64,000 nt of DNA. Source: Sphingomonas sp. SCN 67-18 (lineage in GTDB: Bacteria > Pseudomonadota > Alphaproteobacteria > Sphingomonadales > Sphingomonadaceae). The notes beneath the pieces are model-generated. The model made no database searches. It was not told where the DNA came from and was given only the letters and a program-made list of their open reading frames with translations. The stretch's first letter is position 1. Each line of letters opens with the position of its first letter. Of the stretch, positions 8,789 through 17,945 are shown piece after piece. The stretch covers positions 62,001 through 126,000 of the forward strand of contig NZ_MEFG01000012.1 in NCBI RefSeq assembly GCF_001724715.1, in the 5' to 3' direction. The translations under genes were made by a program, and so were the position numbers.

Positions 8789-9762
8789 GCGACTCCTGGC
8801 GGATGGTGGTCCGCGCGCCGGGCGGGCCGGAGGTCATGGAGCGGGAGCCCATGTCCATTCCCGTGCCCGGCGCGGATGAGATCGTCGTCCGCAACAGCGC
8901 GATCGATGTCAATTTCATCGATATCTATCACCGGACCGGCCTTTATCCCCGTGCCTACCCGTCCGGAATCGGGCAGGGCGGGGCCGGCGAAGTCGTTGCG
9001 ACGGGTGCGAACGTCCACACCCTCTCCAAGGGCGACCGGGTCGTCTATCTGAACGACGGCAGCTATGCGACGCATGCTCTCGCCTCGGCGGATCGCGCCT
9101 TCCGGCTGCCGGAAGGTCTGGACGCGGAGACCGCGGCGGCGTCCCTTCTGAAGGGGCTGACCAGCTGGATGCTGATCGAAAAATGCGCGCGGGTCGTGCC
9201 GGGGCAGAGTGTACTCGTCCATGCGGCGGCGGGCGGCGTCGGCTCGATCGCGGTGCAGTGGCTGAAGGCGGCCGGCGCAACGGTGATCGCGCATAGCGGC
9301 ACGGCGGAGAAAGCGGATATCGCATCCCGGCTTGGCGCGGACCACTCGCTCTGCGGTCCGCTCGACGCGCTTGCCCAGCAGGTCCGTGCATTGACGGACG
9401 GGCGCGGTGTCGACGCGGTGCTGGACGGCGTCGGCGCGGCAAGCTGGGATGCGTCGATCGGCAGCATCGCCAGGCGCGGCATCATGATCAGCTATGGCAA
9501 TGCCAGCGGGCCGGTTCCGCCGGTCGCGCCGCTGGTGCTGACCCGGGCCGGATCAATCTTCCTGACCCGCCCGACCCTGTTCGACTGGATCGAGCGCGCC
9601 GGGGACCGCGACGCGGGGTGGCAGGCGCTTTCGGCCATGCTGGTCGGCGGAAACATCCGCATCGACATCGGCCAGCGCTTCCCGCTGGCGGATGCGGCGA
9701 GCGCGCACCGGGCGCTGGAGGCCCGCCAGACGATCGGATCGACCCTGCTTATCCCGTCCTGA
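8785..9762 (+). CDS. Quinone oxidoreductase (zinc-free MDR family)
   Basis: This 325-residue protein belongs to the medium-chain dehydrogenase/reductase superfamily, quinone oxidoreductase branch, which uses NADPH to reduce quinones. The N-terminal domain carries NFIDIYHRTGLYP, a typical QOR motif. The nucleotide-binding motif is HAAAGGVGSIAVQWLKAAGA, and zinc-ligand cysteines are absent. The ATG at 8785 overlaps the previous stop by four bases. Confidence 0.9.
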   Translation: MSDSWRMVVRAPGGPEVMEREPMSIPVPGADEIVVRNSAIDVNFIDIYHRTGLYPRAYPSGIGQGGAGEVVATGANVHTLSKGDRVVYLNDGSYATHALASADRAFRLPEGLDAETAAASLLKGLTSWMLIEKCARVVPGQSVLVHAAAGGVGSIAVQWLKAAGATVIAHSGTAEKADIASRLGADHSLCGPLDALAQQVRALTDGRGVDAVLDGVGAASWDASIGSIARRGIMISYGNASGPVPPVAPLVLTRAGSIFLTRPTLFDWIERAGDRDAGWQALSAMLVGGNIRIDIGQRFPLADAASAHRALEARQTIGSTLLIPS

Positions 9763-9769
9763 ACGGGGT

Positions 9770-10480
9770 TCAACCGACCAGCGTCAGCACCCCGACGCTG
9801 GGGTCGACCAGCCCGTCATAGATCATCTTGCCGGCGACATAGAGGATCACGAGCAGGCCGATATAGGCGATCCAGCGGTGCCGCTCGATATATTTGGCCA
9901 ATATGTTCGCGGCGACGCCCATCAGCGCGACGGAGAGGATCAGGCCGATGATGAGGATGCCGGGGTGGTCGCGCGCCGCGCCGGCCACGGCCAGCACATT
10001 GTCCAGGCTCATGCTGACGTCCGCCACGGCCACCGCCCATGCGGCCTGGCCGAAGCTTTTCGCCTGGCGGATGCCGGAGCGTTCGTCGCCCTCGATCTCC
10101 GGCGAGCCCCCGCTGGCGCCGGCGGCGGCCGGGTGAAGCTCACGGTACATTTTCCACGATACCCAGAGCAGCAGCAGGCCGCCCGCGAAGACGAGCCCGA
10201 CGATCTGGAGCAGCTGGGTGACGAGCAGCGCGAAGATGATGCGGAGCACCAGCGCGGCGCCGATGCCGATCAGGATCACCTGCCGGCGCTGGTGGGCGGG
10301 GAGGCCCGCCGCCAGTGCGCCGACGACGATGGCATTGTCGCCGGCCAGCATGATGTCGATCATCAGCACCTGGCCGAAGGCGGCCAGCGCGGCGGGGGAA
10401 CCGATATTGCTGAAATCGGCGACGATGTGATCCCACATCGTGCCCAGCCCCACGGCATTGCTGATCAGCAGGTCAAGCAT
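9770..10480 (-). CDS. TerC/YjbE family integral membrane protein
   Basis: This 236-residue membrane protein with about seven hydrophobic segments belongs to the TerC superfamily, YjbE branch, whose members are linked to metal ion (manganese) export or metallation of exported proteins. The two signature repeats are MLAGDNAIVVGALAAGLP and ADVSMSLDNVLAVAGAA, with acidic residues inside membrane helices. It lies directly downstream of rho on the same strand, 22 bases away. The start could also be the internal Met at codon 15. Confidence 0.87.
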   Translation of the reverse strand: MLDLLISNAVGLGTMWDHIVADFSNIGSPAALAAFGQVLMIDIMLAGDNAIVVGALAAGLPAHQRRQVILIGIGAALVLRIIFALLVTQLLQIVGLVFAGGLLLLWVSWKMYRELHPAAAGASGGSPEIEGDERSGIRQAKSFGQAAWAVAVADVSMSLDNVLAVAGAARDHPGILIIGLILSVALMGVAANILAKYIERHRWIAYIGLLVILYVAGKMIYDGLVDPSVGVLTLVG

Positions 10481-10502
10481 GGTCCGCCAACGCCCCCGAC
10501 GA

Positions 10503-11759
10503 TCAGGAGTTCATCGAATCGAAGAAATCCTCGTTCGTCTTCGAATCCTTCATCTTGTCGAGCAGGAATTCCATCGCGTCGATGGTGCCCATCTGCATCA
10601 GGATGCGGCGCAGCACCCACATCTTGCTGAGCTTGCCCTTGTCGACCAGCAATTCCTCCTTGCGGGTGCCGGACTTGCCGACATCCAGCGCCGGGAAGAT
10701 GCGCTTGTCCGCAATCTTGCGGTCGAGCACGATTTCCGAATTGCCGGTGCCCTTGAATTCCTCGAAGATCACTTCGTCCATCCGGCTGCCGGTGTCGATC
10801 AGCGCGGTGGCGATGATGGAGAGCGAGCCGCCCTCCTCGATATTGCGGGCCGCGCCGAAGAAGCGCTTCGGCCGCTGCAGTGCGTTGGCGTCGACGCCGC
10901 CGGTCAGCACCTTGCCGGATGACGGCACCACAGTGTTGTAAGCGCGGCCGAGCCGGGTGATCGAATCGAGCAGGATGACGACATCCTTCTTGTGCTCGAC
11001 AAGGCGCTTGGCCTTTTCGATCACCATTTCGGCGACCTGCACATGGCGCTGCGCCGGCTCGTCGAAGGTCGAGGAGATCACCTCGCCCTTCACGCTGCGC
11101 TGCATGTCGGTCACTTCCTCGGGCCGCTCGTCGATCAGCAGCACGATCAGGAAGACTTCCGGGTGATTGTCGGTGATCGCCTTGGCGATGTTCTGCAGCA
11201 GCACCGTCTTGCCGACGCGGGGCGGCGCGACGATCAGCGCGCGCTGGCCCTTGCCCTGCGGGCTGACGATGTCGATGACCCGGGCCGATTTGTCCTTGAT
11301 GGTCGGATCGACCGTGTCCAGGCTCAGCTTCTCGTCCGGGTAGAGCGGGGTGAGGTTGTCGAAATTGACGCGGTGGCGGACGGCGTCCGGATCGTCGAAA
11401 TTGACCGCGGTGAGCTTGGTCAGCGCGAAATAGCGTTCGCCATCCTTGGGCCCGCGGATCTCGCCTTCCACCGTGTCGCCGGTCCGCAGCCCGAATTTGC
11501 GGACCTGGTTGGGCGAGATGTAGATATCGTCCGGCCCGGCCAGATAATTGGCCTCCGGGCTGCGCAGGAAGCCGAAACCGTCGGGCAGCACCTCGATAGT
11601 GCCCAGCCCCATGATCTGCTCGCCATTTTCCGCCTCGACCTTCAATATGGCGAACATCAGGTCCTGCTTGCGCAGCGTCGATGCGCCCTCAACACCCAGT
11701 TTTTCGGCCGTTTCGACCAGTTCAGCGGGCGTTTTCTTTTTCAGGTCTTTGAGATGCAT
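10503..11759 (-). CDS. rho: Transcription termination factor Rho
   Basis: Rho is the hexameric RNA helicase that ends transcription at Rho-dependent sites. It has the N-terminal Rho domain ([21 protein letters not shown]), the RNA-binding cold-shock-like domain ([21 protein letters not shown]) and the ATPase core with Walker A APPRVGKT and the conserved [15 protein letters not shown]. The ATG at 11759 gives 418 residues and starts at the conserved LKDLK; the upstream extension is not conserved. Between it and hemJ is a 136-base leader. Confidence 0.97.
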   Translation of the reverse strand: MHLKDLKKKTPAELVETAEKLGVEGASTLRKQDLMFAILKVEAENGEQIMGLGTIEVLPDGFGFLRSPEANYLAGPDDIYISPNQVRKFGLRTGDTVEGEIRGPKDGERYFALTKLTAVNFDDPDAVRHRVNFDNLTPLYPDEKLSLDTVDPTIKDKSARVIDIVSPQGKGQRALIVAPPRVGKTVLLQNIAKAITDNHPEVFLIVLLIDERPEEVTDMQRSVKGEVISSTFDEPAQRHVQVAEMVIEKAKRLVEHKKDVVILLDSITRLGRAYNTVVPSSGKVLTGGVDANALQRPKRFFGAARNIEEGGSLSIIATALIDTGSRMDEVIFEEFKGTGNSEIVLDRKIADKRIFPALDVGKSGTRKEELLVDKGKLSKMWVLRRILMQMGTIDAMEFLLDKMKDSKTNEDFFDSMNS

Positions 11760-11895
11760 CGGTCGTCCCGGAAGATGGATGGATTTGACGCGATCGGATC
11801 GGATTGACAACGATGGCGAAAATCGAACGCGCAGCACGAACGGCGTCGCGGATCTACCGGCGTTAGGCCGCTGTTTTGGTCAAGTCAAGCCGGGG

Positions 11896-12339
11896 TCAGA
11901 AGGGCCGCACGATCACCAGGATGACGACGATGGCCACGGTGATGCCGGGAATTTCGTTCATCATCCGCAACCGCCGGTCGCTCATCGGCCGCTCGCCGCG
12001 CGCCAGCTTGCGGCCATAGCCGACCGCCCAGCCGTGGAATCCTGAAAACAGCAGCACCACCAGGAATTTCAGGTGAAACCAGTGCATAGAGAAAGCATCG
12101 ACGTTCAGCGCCAGCGCGATGCCCAGCACCCAGACGATGATCATCGACGGGTTGATGATGATCTTGGTCAGCCGCCGCTCGCGCTCCGCCCATTTGCGGT
12201 CTTCTTCCGACCCGACGGCGCATTCCTGATGATAGACGTAGAAGCGCGGCAGCATGAACATGCCGGCCATCCAGAAAATCACGAAGATGATGTGGGCGGC
12301 CTTCACCCACAAATAGGATTCACCAAGGAAACCCGCCAT
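11896..12339 (-). CDS. hemJ: Protoporphyrinogen IX oxidase HemJ
   Basis: HemJ is the membrane-bound protoporphyrinogen oxidase used by most alphaproteobacteria in place of HemG/HemY. This 147-residue protein has four hydrophobic segments and the family pattern YLWVKAAHIIFVIFWMAGMF with a conserved His in the first helix. It lies one base after the hemE stop, so the two haem-pathway genes form one operon. Confidence 0.92.
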   Translation of the reverse strand: MAGFLGESYLWVKAAHIIFVIFWMAGMFMLPRFYVYHQECAVGSEEDRKWAERERRLTKIIINPSMIIVWVLGIALALNVDAFSMHWFHLKFLVVLLFSGFHGWAVGYGRKLARGERPMSDRRLRMMNEIPGITVAIVVILVIVRPF

Positions 12340-12340
12340 C

Positions 12341-13393
12341 CTATGTCCCCCGGACCTGCGCGATCACCGCCGCGACATGGTCGATCGGCGTATCGGGCAG
12401 AATGCCGTGGCCGAGGTTGAAGATATGCGGCCGATCCGCGAAGGCCGCAAGGATGGTCGCGACGGATTTTTGCAGCGGCGCGCCCCCGGCGATGAGCGCC
12501 AGCGGGTCGAGGTTGCCCTGCACCGGCATGCCCGCCGGGATCTCGCCATTGGCCCAGACCGGATCGACCGTCTCGTCTATGCCGACCGCATCAACCCCGG
12601 TTTCGCGCGCATAGGCCGGCAGCTTGCCGCCCGCGCCCTTTGGAAAGCCGATGATGGGCGTGCCGGGGTGGCGCGCCCGCACCGCCGCGACGATGCGGGC
12701 GGTGGGCGCGATGACCCAGCGTTCGAACTGGGCTGGAGACAGGCTGCCGGCCCAGCTGTCGAACAGCTGCACCGCATCGACCCCGGCCTCGATCTGCCCG
12801 CACAGATAATCGACGGTCAGCGAGGCAATCGCGTCGACGATCGCCTGGAACGCTTTCGGGTCGCGATAGGCGTAGCGTCGGCTTTCCGCCTGTTCGCGGC
12901 TGCCCTGCCCGGCGACCATATAGGTGGCGACCGTCCACGGGCTGCCGGCAAAGCCAAGGAAGGTGGTTTCGCCCGGCAGGCCGCGGCGCACCAGCCGCAC
13001 CGTCTCATAGACCGGCGAGAGCCGCTGCGGCACCGGCGCCAGCTCCGCCAGCGCACGATCGACCAGCGCCGGGGCGAGGCGCGGCCCCTCGCCCACGCCG
13101 AACGTCAAATCCTGCCCCATGGCGTGCGGGATGACGAGAATGTCGGAAAAGAGGATCGCGCCGTCGAAGCCGAAACGGCGGATCGGCTGCAGAGTCACCT
13201 CCGCGGCCGCCGCGCTGTCATGGACGAGTTCCAGGAATCCGCCTTTTTCGGCCCTCAGCGCGCGATATTCCGGCAGATAGCGCCCGGCCTGGCGCATAAG
13301 CCAGATCGGCGGCACATCGCGCCGTGCGCCGCGCAGCACGCCAAGCAGCGGGCGATCCGTCTCGCCGGCCTGCGCTAACCGAAGCTTCTCCAT
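12341..13393 (-). CDS. hemE: Uroporphyrinogen decarboxylase
   Basis: HemE removes four carboxyl groups from uroporphyrinogen III in haem synthesis. The signature WLMRQAGRYLPEYR is at residues 31-44, and GFAGSPWTVATYM follows. At 350 residues it has full length. In Caulobacter and Rickettsia hemE borders the chromosomal replication origin; here its upstream gap carries DnaA boxes. Confidence 0.96.
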   Translation of the reverse strand: MEKLRLAQAGETDRPLLGVLRGARRDVPPIWLMRQAGRYLPEYRALRAEKGGFLELVHDSAAAAEVTLQPIRRFGFDGAILFSDILVIPHAMGQDLTFGVGEGPRLAPALVDRALAELAPVPQRLSPVYETVRLVRRGLPGETTFLGFAGSPWTVATYMVAGQGSREQAESRRYAYRDPKAFQAIVDAIASLTVDYLCGQIEAGVDAVQLFDSWAGSLSPAQFERWVIAPTARIVAAVRARHPGTPIIGFPKGAGGKLPAYARETGVDAVGIDETVDPVWANGEIPAGMPVQGNLDPLALIAGGAPLQKSVATILAAFADRPHIFNLGHGILPDTPIDHVAAVIAQVRGT

Positions 13394-13545
13394 CTCTATC
13401 CTTATAGAATATTGAAAATTGCAGATGATAGTTGCGGCGTGGATGGCGGGATTTATGCGGAACGCCCGATAAAGCCAACAGGTTGACTCCGCCCGCGGTG
13501 CCGCGCGGCCCGGATTCGCGCAATTCGTCCCCGGTTTTCAACCAC

Positions 13546-13554
13546 TGTGGATAA
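13546..13554 (-). promoter_or_regulatory. DnaA box (perfect TTATCCACA)
   Basis: TGTGGATAA on the plus strand is TTATCCACA on the minus strand, the consensus DnaA box. It is followed by an A-rich run. Confidence 0.85.
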
Positions 13555-13656
13555 AAAAGCCCGCCTGTTGAAAAGCCTGTGCGGCAATGCGGCGGTGCGG
13601 GCATGAATCGATCGCTTGCGGCCTTCGCCCGACATCCGCTAGCTCCGTCCACTGAC

Positions 13657-13665
13657 TTATCCACG
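13657..13665 (+). promoter_or_regulatory. DnaA box (one mismatch)
   Basis: TTATCCACG differs from the consensus only in the last base. It ends 11 bases before the ppsR start codon, so DnaA binding here could also affect ppsR transcription. Confidence 0.7.
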
Positions 13666-13676
13666 GAGATGTTCGA

Positions 13677-14504
13677 GTGACGACGCGCCTGCATCTCCAT
13701 CTCCTGTCCGATTCCACGGGCGAGACGCTGGAGAATATCGCAAAGGCGGCGCTTGCCCAGTTCGACGGCGTGGAGACCATCCGCCATTTCTGGCCGATGG
13801 TGCGCTCGGAAACCAATCTCGAACGCATTCTTGCCGAAATCGCGCAGAATCCGGGCCTGGTGCTGTTCACGCTGGTGAACAGCGAAACCCGGCGGATGCT
13901 GGAGGCGCGGTGCCGGGCGCTCGGCCTGCCGGCGGTCGCCGCGCTTGATCCGGTCACTGATGCGCTGTCCAGCCTGCTCGGCCAGACGGCAAAGGCCCGG
14001 CCGGGCCGCCAGCACATACTCGACGCCGCCTATTTCGCCCGCGTCGACGCCATCCAGTTCACCATCGCCCATGATGACGGCATCGGCGCTGAGGATTGGG
14101 AGGATGCGGATCTGGTGCTGGCCGGCATCTCGCGGACATCGAAAACGCCGACCTCCATCTATCTCGCCAATCGCGGCTACAAGACGGCGAACATCCCGGT
14201 GGTGGTGGAATCGCCGCCGCCGGAACGCCTCTACCGGCTGAAGAACCCGCTGGTCGTCGGGCTGACCACCAGCGCCGACCGGCTGGTGCAGGTGCGCCGC
14301 AACCGGCTGTTGTCGCTCAACCAGGCGCCCGAAACCGCTTATGTCGACCAGGATGCCGTCGCGCGCGAGATCAGCTTCGCGCGGCGCATTTTCTCCGACA
14401 ATGGCTGGCCGGTGATCGATGTCACCCGGCGTTCCATTGAGGAGACGGCGGCGGCGATCATCAATCTGGTCAATGAGCGCGATGCGCGGACGGTGCGGCA
14501 ATGA
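13677..14504 (+). CDS. ppsR: Pyruvate,phosphate dikinase / PEP synthase regulatory protein
   Basis: This is a DUF299 bifunctional kinase/pyrophosphorylase that controls pyruvate,phosphate dikinase or PEP synthase by ADP-dependent phosphorylation of a Thr. The signature DSTGETLENIAKAAL is at residues 12-26 and the nucleotide loop GISRTSKTPT at 150-159. The start codon is GTG. It is the first gene right of the candidate origin, as in Caulobacter, and overlaps maf by four bases. Confidence 0.92.
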   Translation: MTTRLHLHLLSDSTGETLENIAKAALAQFDGVETIRHFWPMVRSETNLERILAEIAQNPGLVLFTLVNSETRRMLEARCRALGLPAVAALDPVTDALSSLLGQTAKARPGRQHILDAAYFARVDAIQFTIAHDDGIGAEDWEDADLVLAGISRTSKTPTSIYLANRGYKTANIPVVVESPPPERLYRLKNPLVVGLTTSADRLVQVRRNRLLSLNQAPETAYVDQDAVAREISFARRIFSDNGWPVIDVTRRSIEETAAAIINLVNERDARTVRQ

Positions 14505-15097
14505 CGCTGATCCTCGCCTCGCAAAGTGCCGGCCGCCGCGCGATGCTGAACGCCGCCGGGGTGCCGCATGACGCCATGGCGGCGGGCGTCGATGAAGATG
14601 CCGCCAAGGCGTCGCTTCGCGCCGGCGGCATCAGCGCCCGCGACCTTGCCGATGCGCTGGCGGAGCTGAAGGCGGTGAAGCTTTCCCGCCGCCACCCCGC
14701 CGCGCTGGTGCTCGGCTGCGATCAGACGCTGGCGCTGGACGACGGCCGACTGCTCGACAAGGCGCCGGATCGGGCCGCCGCCGCCGCGCAATTGCGGGCG
14801 CTGTCGGGGCGGACGCACAGCCTTTACAGCGCGGCGGTGATCGCGGAGGGCGGCGAAGCGGTGTGGCGGTCGGTCGATCGTGCGAAGATGACGGTGCGGC
14901 CGCTCAGCGACGCCTTCATCGACGATTATCTGGACATGGACTATGCCAATGCTGCGGGCTGCGTCGGCTGCTATCGCATCGAGGGGCCGGGCGCGCAGCT
15001 GTTCAGCCGGGTCGAGGGCAGCCAGTTCACCATCATCGGCCTGCCGCTGCTGCCGCTGCTCGATTATCTGCGTATCCGGGGGATGCTGACGTCATGA
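14501..15097 (+). CDS. maf: Maf family nucleotide pyrophosphatase
   Basis: Maf proteins hydrolyse non-canonical or modified nucleoside triphosphates and are linked to septum control. This 198-residue protein begins LILASQSAGRRAMLNAAGV, matching the Maf substrate loop, and carries GCDQTLALDDGRLLDKA with the catalytic acidic residue. It overlaps ppsR before and aroE after by four bases each. Confidence 0.9.
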   Translation: MTLILASQSAGRRAMLNAAGVPHDAMAAGVDEDAAKASLRAGGISARDLADALAELKAVKLSRRHPAALVLGCDQTLALDDGRLLDKAPDRAAAAAQLRALSGRTHSLYSAAVIAEGGEAVWRSVDRAKMTVRPLSDAFIDDYLDMDYANAAGCVGCYRIEGPGAQLFSRVEGSQFTIIGLPLLPLLDYLRIRGMLTS

Positions 15098-15915
15098 CGA
15101 CAGGGGCCATCCCCTATGCCGAGGTGATCGGGGATCCGATCGCCCACAGCAAATCGCCGGTCATCCATAAATTCTGGCTGGATGCACTGGGCCTGCCCGG
15201 CGATTATCGCCGCGCCCATGTGACGAGCGAGGGGCTGGCCGATTATTTCGCCCGCCGCGCCGCCGATCCGCAGTGGCGCGGCTGCAACGTCACCATCCCG
15301 CACAAGCAGGCGGTGCTGGCGCATGTCGAGGATCGCGGCGGCGTGGGCGACAGCATCGGCGCGGTCAACTGCGTGCTGCGCCAGCCCGACGGCGCGCTGA
15401 TCGGCACCAACAGCGACGCCGCTGGATTCTATGCACCGATCGCCGATCTCGATCTTGCCGGGCGGCCGGTGGTGGTGGTGGGCGCGGGCGGCGCGGCGCG
15501 GGCGGTGCTGTTCGCCTTGTCGCGCGCCGGCGTCGGGCCGGTGACGCTGCTCAACCGCAATGTGCTGAAGGGCGCGGCGCTGCTCGCCCATTTCGCGCTG
15601 GCCGGCGATGCGCTGCCGCTCGGCGCGCCGCTGCCGCCGGCCGCGCTGCTGGTCAACGCCAGCGCGCTGGGCATGAGCGGATCGCCGCCGCTGGCGCTGG
15701 ATCTCGCGCCCCTGCCCGATGACGCCGTCGTCTACGACATCGTCTATGCGCCGCTTGAAACGGCACTGCTCGCCGATGCGCGGGCGCGCGGGCTGGACAC
15801 CATAGACGGGCTGGACATGCTGATCGGCCAGGCCGCGGTGGCGTTCGAGCTGTTCTTCGATGCCGCCCCGCCGCGCGAGCGGGACGAAGATCTGCGCGCG
15901 CTGCTCACGCCATGA
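15094..15915 (+). CDS. aroE: Shikimate dehydrogenase
   Basis: AroE reduces 3-dehydroshikimate to shikimate with NADPH in aromatic amino acid synthesis. VIGDPIAHSKSP (residues 11-22) binds shikimate, NVTIPHK at 65-71 has the catalytic Lys71, and VVGAGGAARAV is the NADP-binding loop. The ATG at 15094 gives 273 residues and overlaps maf by four bases; the frame is also open upstream, but that part lies in maf. Confidence 0.95.
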   Translation: MTTGAIPYAEVIGDPIAHSKSPVIHKFWLDALGLPGDYRRAHVTSEGLADYFARRAADPQWRGCNVTIPHKQAVLAHVEDRGGVGDSIGAVNCVLRQPDGALIGTNSDAAGFYAPIADLDLAGRPVVVVGAGGAARAVLFALSRAGVGPVTLLNRNVLKGAALLAHFALAGDALPLGAPLPPAALLVNASALGMSGSPPLALDLAPLPDDAVVYDIVYAPLETALLADARARGLDTIDGLDMLIGQAAVAFELFFDAAPPRERDEDLRALLTP

Positions 15916-16553
15916 TCGTCATCGGCCTCACCGGATCGATCGGCATGGGGAAATCCACCGTCGCCGGCATGTTCGAGGCCGAAGGCGTGCCGGTGTTCGA
16001 TGCGGACGCCGTGGTCCACCGGCTGCAGGGGCCGGGCGGTGCGCTGGTCGGGCCGATCGGCGCGGCCTTCCCCGGCACCGCCGGGCCGCAAGGGGTGGAC
16101 CGGCCGGCGCTGGGCCGGGCGGTGTTCGACGATGCCGGGGCGCTGGCCCGGCTGGAGGCGATCGTCCACCCGGCGGTCTTCGCGGAGCGGCAGGCCTTTC
16201 TTGCGCGCCATGCGGAGGCGGTGGCGGTGGTGCTGGACATCCCCCTGCTGTTCGAAAAGGGCGGTGCGGAGGCGGTCGACCTGGTCGTGGTGGTGTCCGC
16301 GCCCGCCGCGGTGCAGCGCGCCCGCGTGCTCGCCCGGCCGGGCATGACCGCCGAACGGCTGGACCATATCCTCGCGCTGCAGGTGCCGGACGCGGAGAAA
16401 CGCGCCCGCGCCGACATCGTCATCGACACCGGCGGCGCGCCGGAATCGACGCGCGCGGCAATTCATGCGCTCGTGACTTGTTTAACGCAGCACAGAAGCC
16501 GATATCATGAGGAATGCGTGAAATTGTCTTTGATACCGAAACAACCGGACTGA
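15912..16553 (+). CDS. coaE: Dephospho-CoA kinase
   Basis: CoaE catalyses the last step of coenzyme A synthesis. The P-loop GLTGSIGMGKST is at residues 5-16, followed by FDADAVVH; the CoA-domain motif IPLLFEKGG is also present. It overlaps aroE by four bases. Its 3' end overlaps the dnaQ start by 40 bases in another frame, longer than the other joins in this operon. Confidence 0.94.
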   Translation: MIVIGLTGSIGMGKSTVAGMFEAEGVPVFDADAVVHRLQGPGGALVGPIGAAFPGTAGPQGVDRPALGRAVFDDAGALARLEAIVHPAVFAERQAFLARHAEAVAVVLDIPLLFEKGGAEAVDLVVVVSAPAAVQRARVLARPGMTAERLDHILALQVPDAEKRARADIVIDTGGAPESTRAAIHALVTCLTQHRSRYHEECVKLSLIPKQPD

Positions 16554-17230
16554 GCCCCGCCGAAGGCCACCGGATCGTCGAGATCGGCTGTGTCGAACTC
16601 ATCAACCGCGTTGAAACGGGCCGCGTCTACCACGCCTATTTCAACCCCGAACGATCGATGCCGCCCGAAGCGCAGGCGGTCCACGGCCTGTCGGAACTGT
16701 TCCTTTCGGACAAGCCCCTGTTCAGCGACAGCGTCGAGGACCTGCTCGATTTCCTCGAGGACAGCCCGCTCGTCGCCCATAATGCGAGCTTCGATTTCGC
16801 CTTCCTCAATTATGAACTGGGCCAGTGCGGGCGGCTGCATGTCGGCATGGCGCGGATGATCGACACGCTGGCGCTGTCGCGCGCCAAAAATCCCGGCGCC
16901 AAGCACAGCCTGGACGCGCTGTGCAGCCGTTACGGCGTCGATCGCAGCCACCGGGTGAAGCATGGCGCGCTGCTCGACGCGCAATTGCTGTCCCAGGTCT
17001 ATGTGGAACTGACCGGCGGCCGCCAGATCGGCCTGCTGCTGCGCGAGGAGGCGGAAGACATCGCCGCCGCGCTGACGCCCGGCTCGTCCTTCACGCCCCC
17101 TGTCGCGCCCATGCCCGCGCGCCCGCACCACGCCAGCCAGGAGGAGCGCGAACGGCACGCAGCCTTCGTCGCCACCCTGTCCGACCCGCTGTGGGCGAAC
17201 GGGCCGATGGCGCTGGAGCGCGCTGGTTGA
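16514..17230 (+). CDS. dnaQ: DNA polymerase III subunit epsilon (proofreading exonuclease)
   Basis: DnaQ is the 3'-5' proofreading subunit. The DEDDh exonuclease motifs are visible: FDTETTGL at residues 6-13, HNASFDFAFL, and HGALLDAQ. At 238 residues it has normal length, with a C-terminal tail that would contact the alpha subunit. It begins inside the end of coaE. Position next to coaE near the origin is conserved in alphaproteobacteria. Confidence 0.95.
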   Translation: MREIVFDTETTGLSPAEGHRIVEIGCVELINRVETGRVYHAYFNPERSMPPEAQAVHGLSELFLSDKPLFSDSVEDLLDFLEDSPLVAHNASFDFAFLNYELGQCGRLHVGMARMIDTLALSRAKNPGAKHSLDALCSRYGVDRSHRVKHGALLDAQLLSQVYVELTGGRQIGLLLREEAEDIAAALTPGSSFTPPVAPMPARPHHASQEERERHAAFVATLSDPLWANGPMALERAG

Positions 17231-17283
17231 CGGTATCCGGGGTGCGGCCTACACGCCGCCCTCATTTTTGAAGGAGGACTTGA

Positions 17284-17865
17284 ATGGAGATCCGCGTTTC
17301 GGGCCATCGGGTCGACACCGGCGACGCGCTGCGCGCCCATGTCGACAGTCGGCTTCAGGCGATCGCCGACAAATACTTCTCGCGTGCGTTGTCCGCCCAG
17401 GTGACTTTCGGCAAGGGCCCGCACGACTATCGCTTTTCCTGCCAGATCGTCGCGCATGTCATGCAGGGCGTGATCCTGAAAGGCTCCGCCGAGGGCACTG
17501 AGGCGCATCCCGCCTTCGACGCGGCCGCCGACAAGATCGAAAAGCAGCTGCGCCGCTACATGCGCCGGTTGAAGGACCGCAATGCCGGCGCGCCGGTGCT
17601 CGAGATCGCGCTGCCGGAGGGCAATGCCGGCTACACCGTGTTCGATGGCGGCGATATCGAGGAAGAACCGTCGGATCACCCCGCGATCATCGCCGAAACG
17701 CGGGTCGACGTGCCGGATGCCAGCGTGTCGGATGCGGTGATGATGCTCGATCTGCGCAATACCAATGCCCTGCTGTTCAAGAATAGCGGCACAGGGGCGT
17801 TCAACATGGTGTACAGGCGTGACGATGGGACGATCGGCTGGGTGGAGCCGCAGCGCGCAAGCTGA
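17284..17865 (+). CDS. hpf: Ribosome hibernation promoting factor, long form
   Basis: Long HPF inactivates ribosomes in stationary phase by dimerising them. Residues 1-105 form the S30AE domain (MEIRVSGHRVDTGDALRAHV) and the C-terminal domain (about 130-193, with NALLFKNSGTGAFNMVYRRDDG) mediates dimerisation. A strong Shine-Dalgarno (GGAGG) lies seven bases before the ATG. It lies 80 bases upstream of ptsN, the usual neighbour. Confidence 0.94.
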   Translation: MEIRVSGHRVDTGDALRAHVDSRLQAIADKYFSRALSAQVTFGKGPHDYRFSCQIVAHVMQGVILKGSAEGTEAHPAFDAAADKIEKQLRRYMRRLKDRNAGAPVLEIALPEGNAGYTVFDGGDIEEEPSDHPAIIAETRVDVPDASVSDAVMMLDLRNTNALLFKNSGTGAFNMVYRRDDGTIGWVEPQRAS

Positions 17866-17945
17866 TCCACCGGCTTTCCGGTCGCATTTTGATGATCGCC
17901 GGGCCGTATTCCCAAGCTGAATATGGCCCGGCCAGCGGATTTGAC

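Larger units (their letters stand above)
13394..13676. other. Candidate chromosomal replication origin (oriC), hemE-ppsR gap
   Basis: This gap lies between divergently oriented hemE and ppsR, the same place as the Caulobacter and Rickettsia origins. It holds one perfect DnaA box (13546-13554, minus strand), one box with a single mismatch (13657-13665) and a weaker match at 13438-13446. There is an AT-rich run next to hemE (13394-13430) in otherwise GC-rich DNA. Three GANTC sites (13485, 13513, 13605) could be CcrM methylation sites. Conserved gene order and the nearby parS cluster support the call; origin activity itself is inferred. Confidence 0.78.

Noticed and set aside
13438-13446. A third DnaA box in the hemE-ppsR gap
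   Set aside because: It matches the consensus in too few positions to call as a separate feature; mentioned only within the origin entry.
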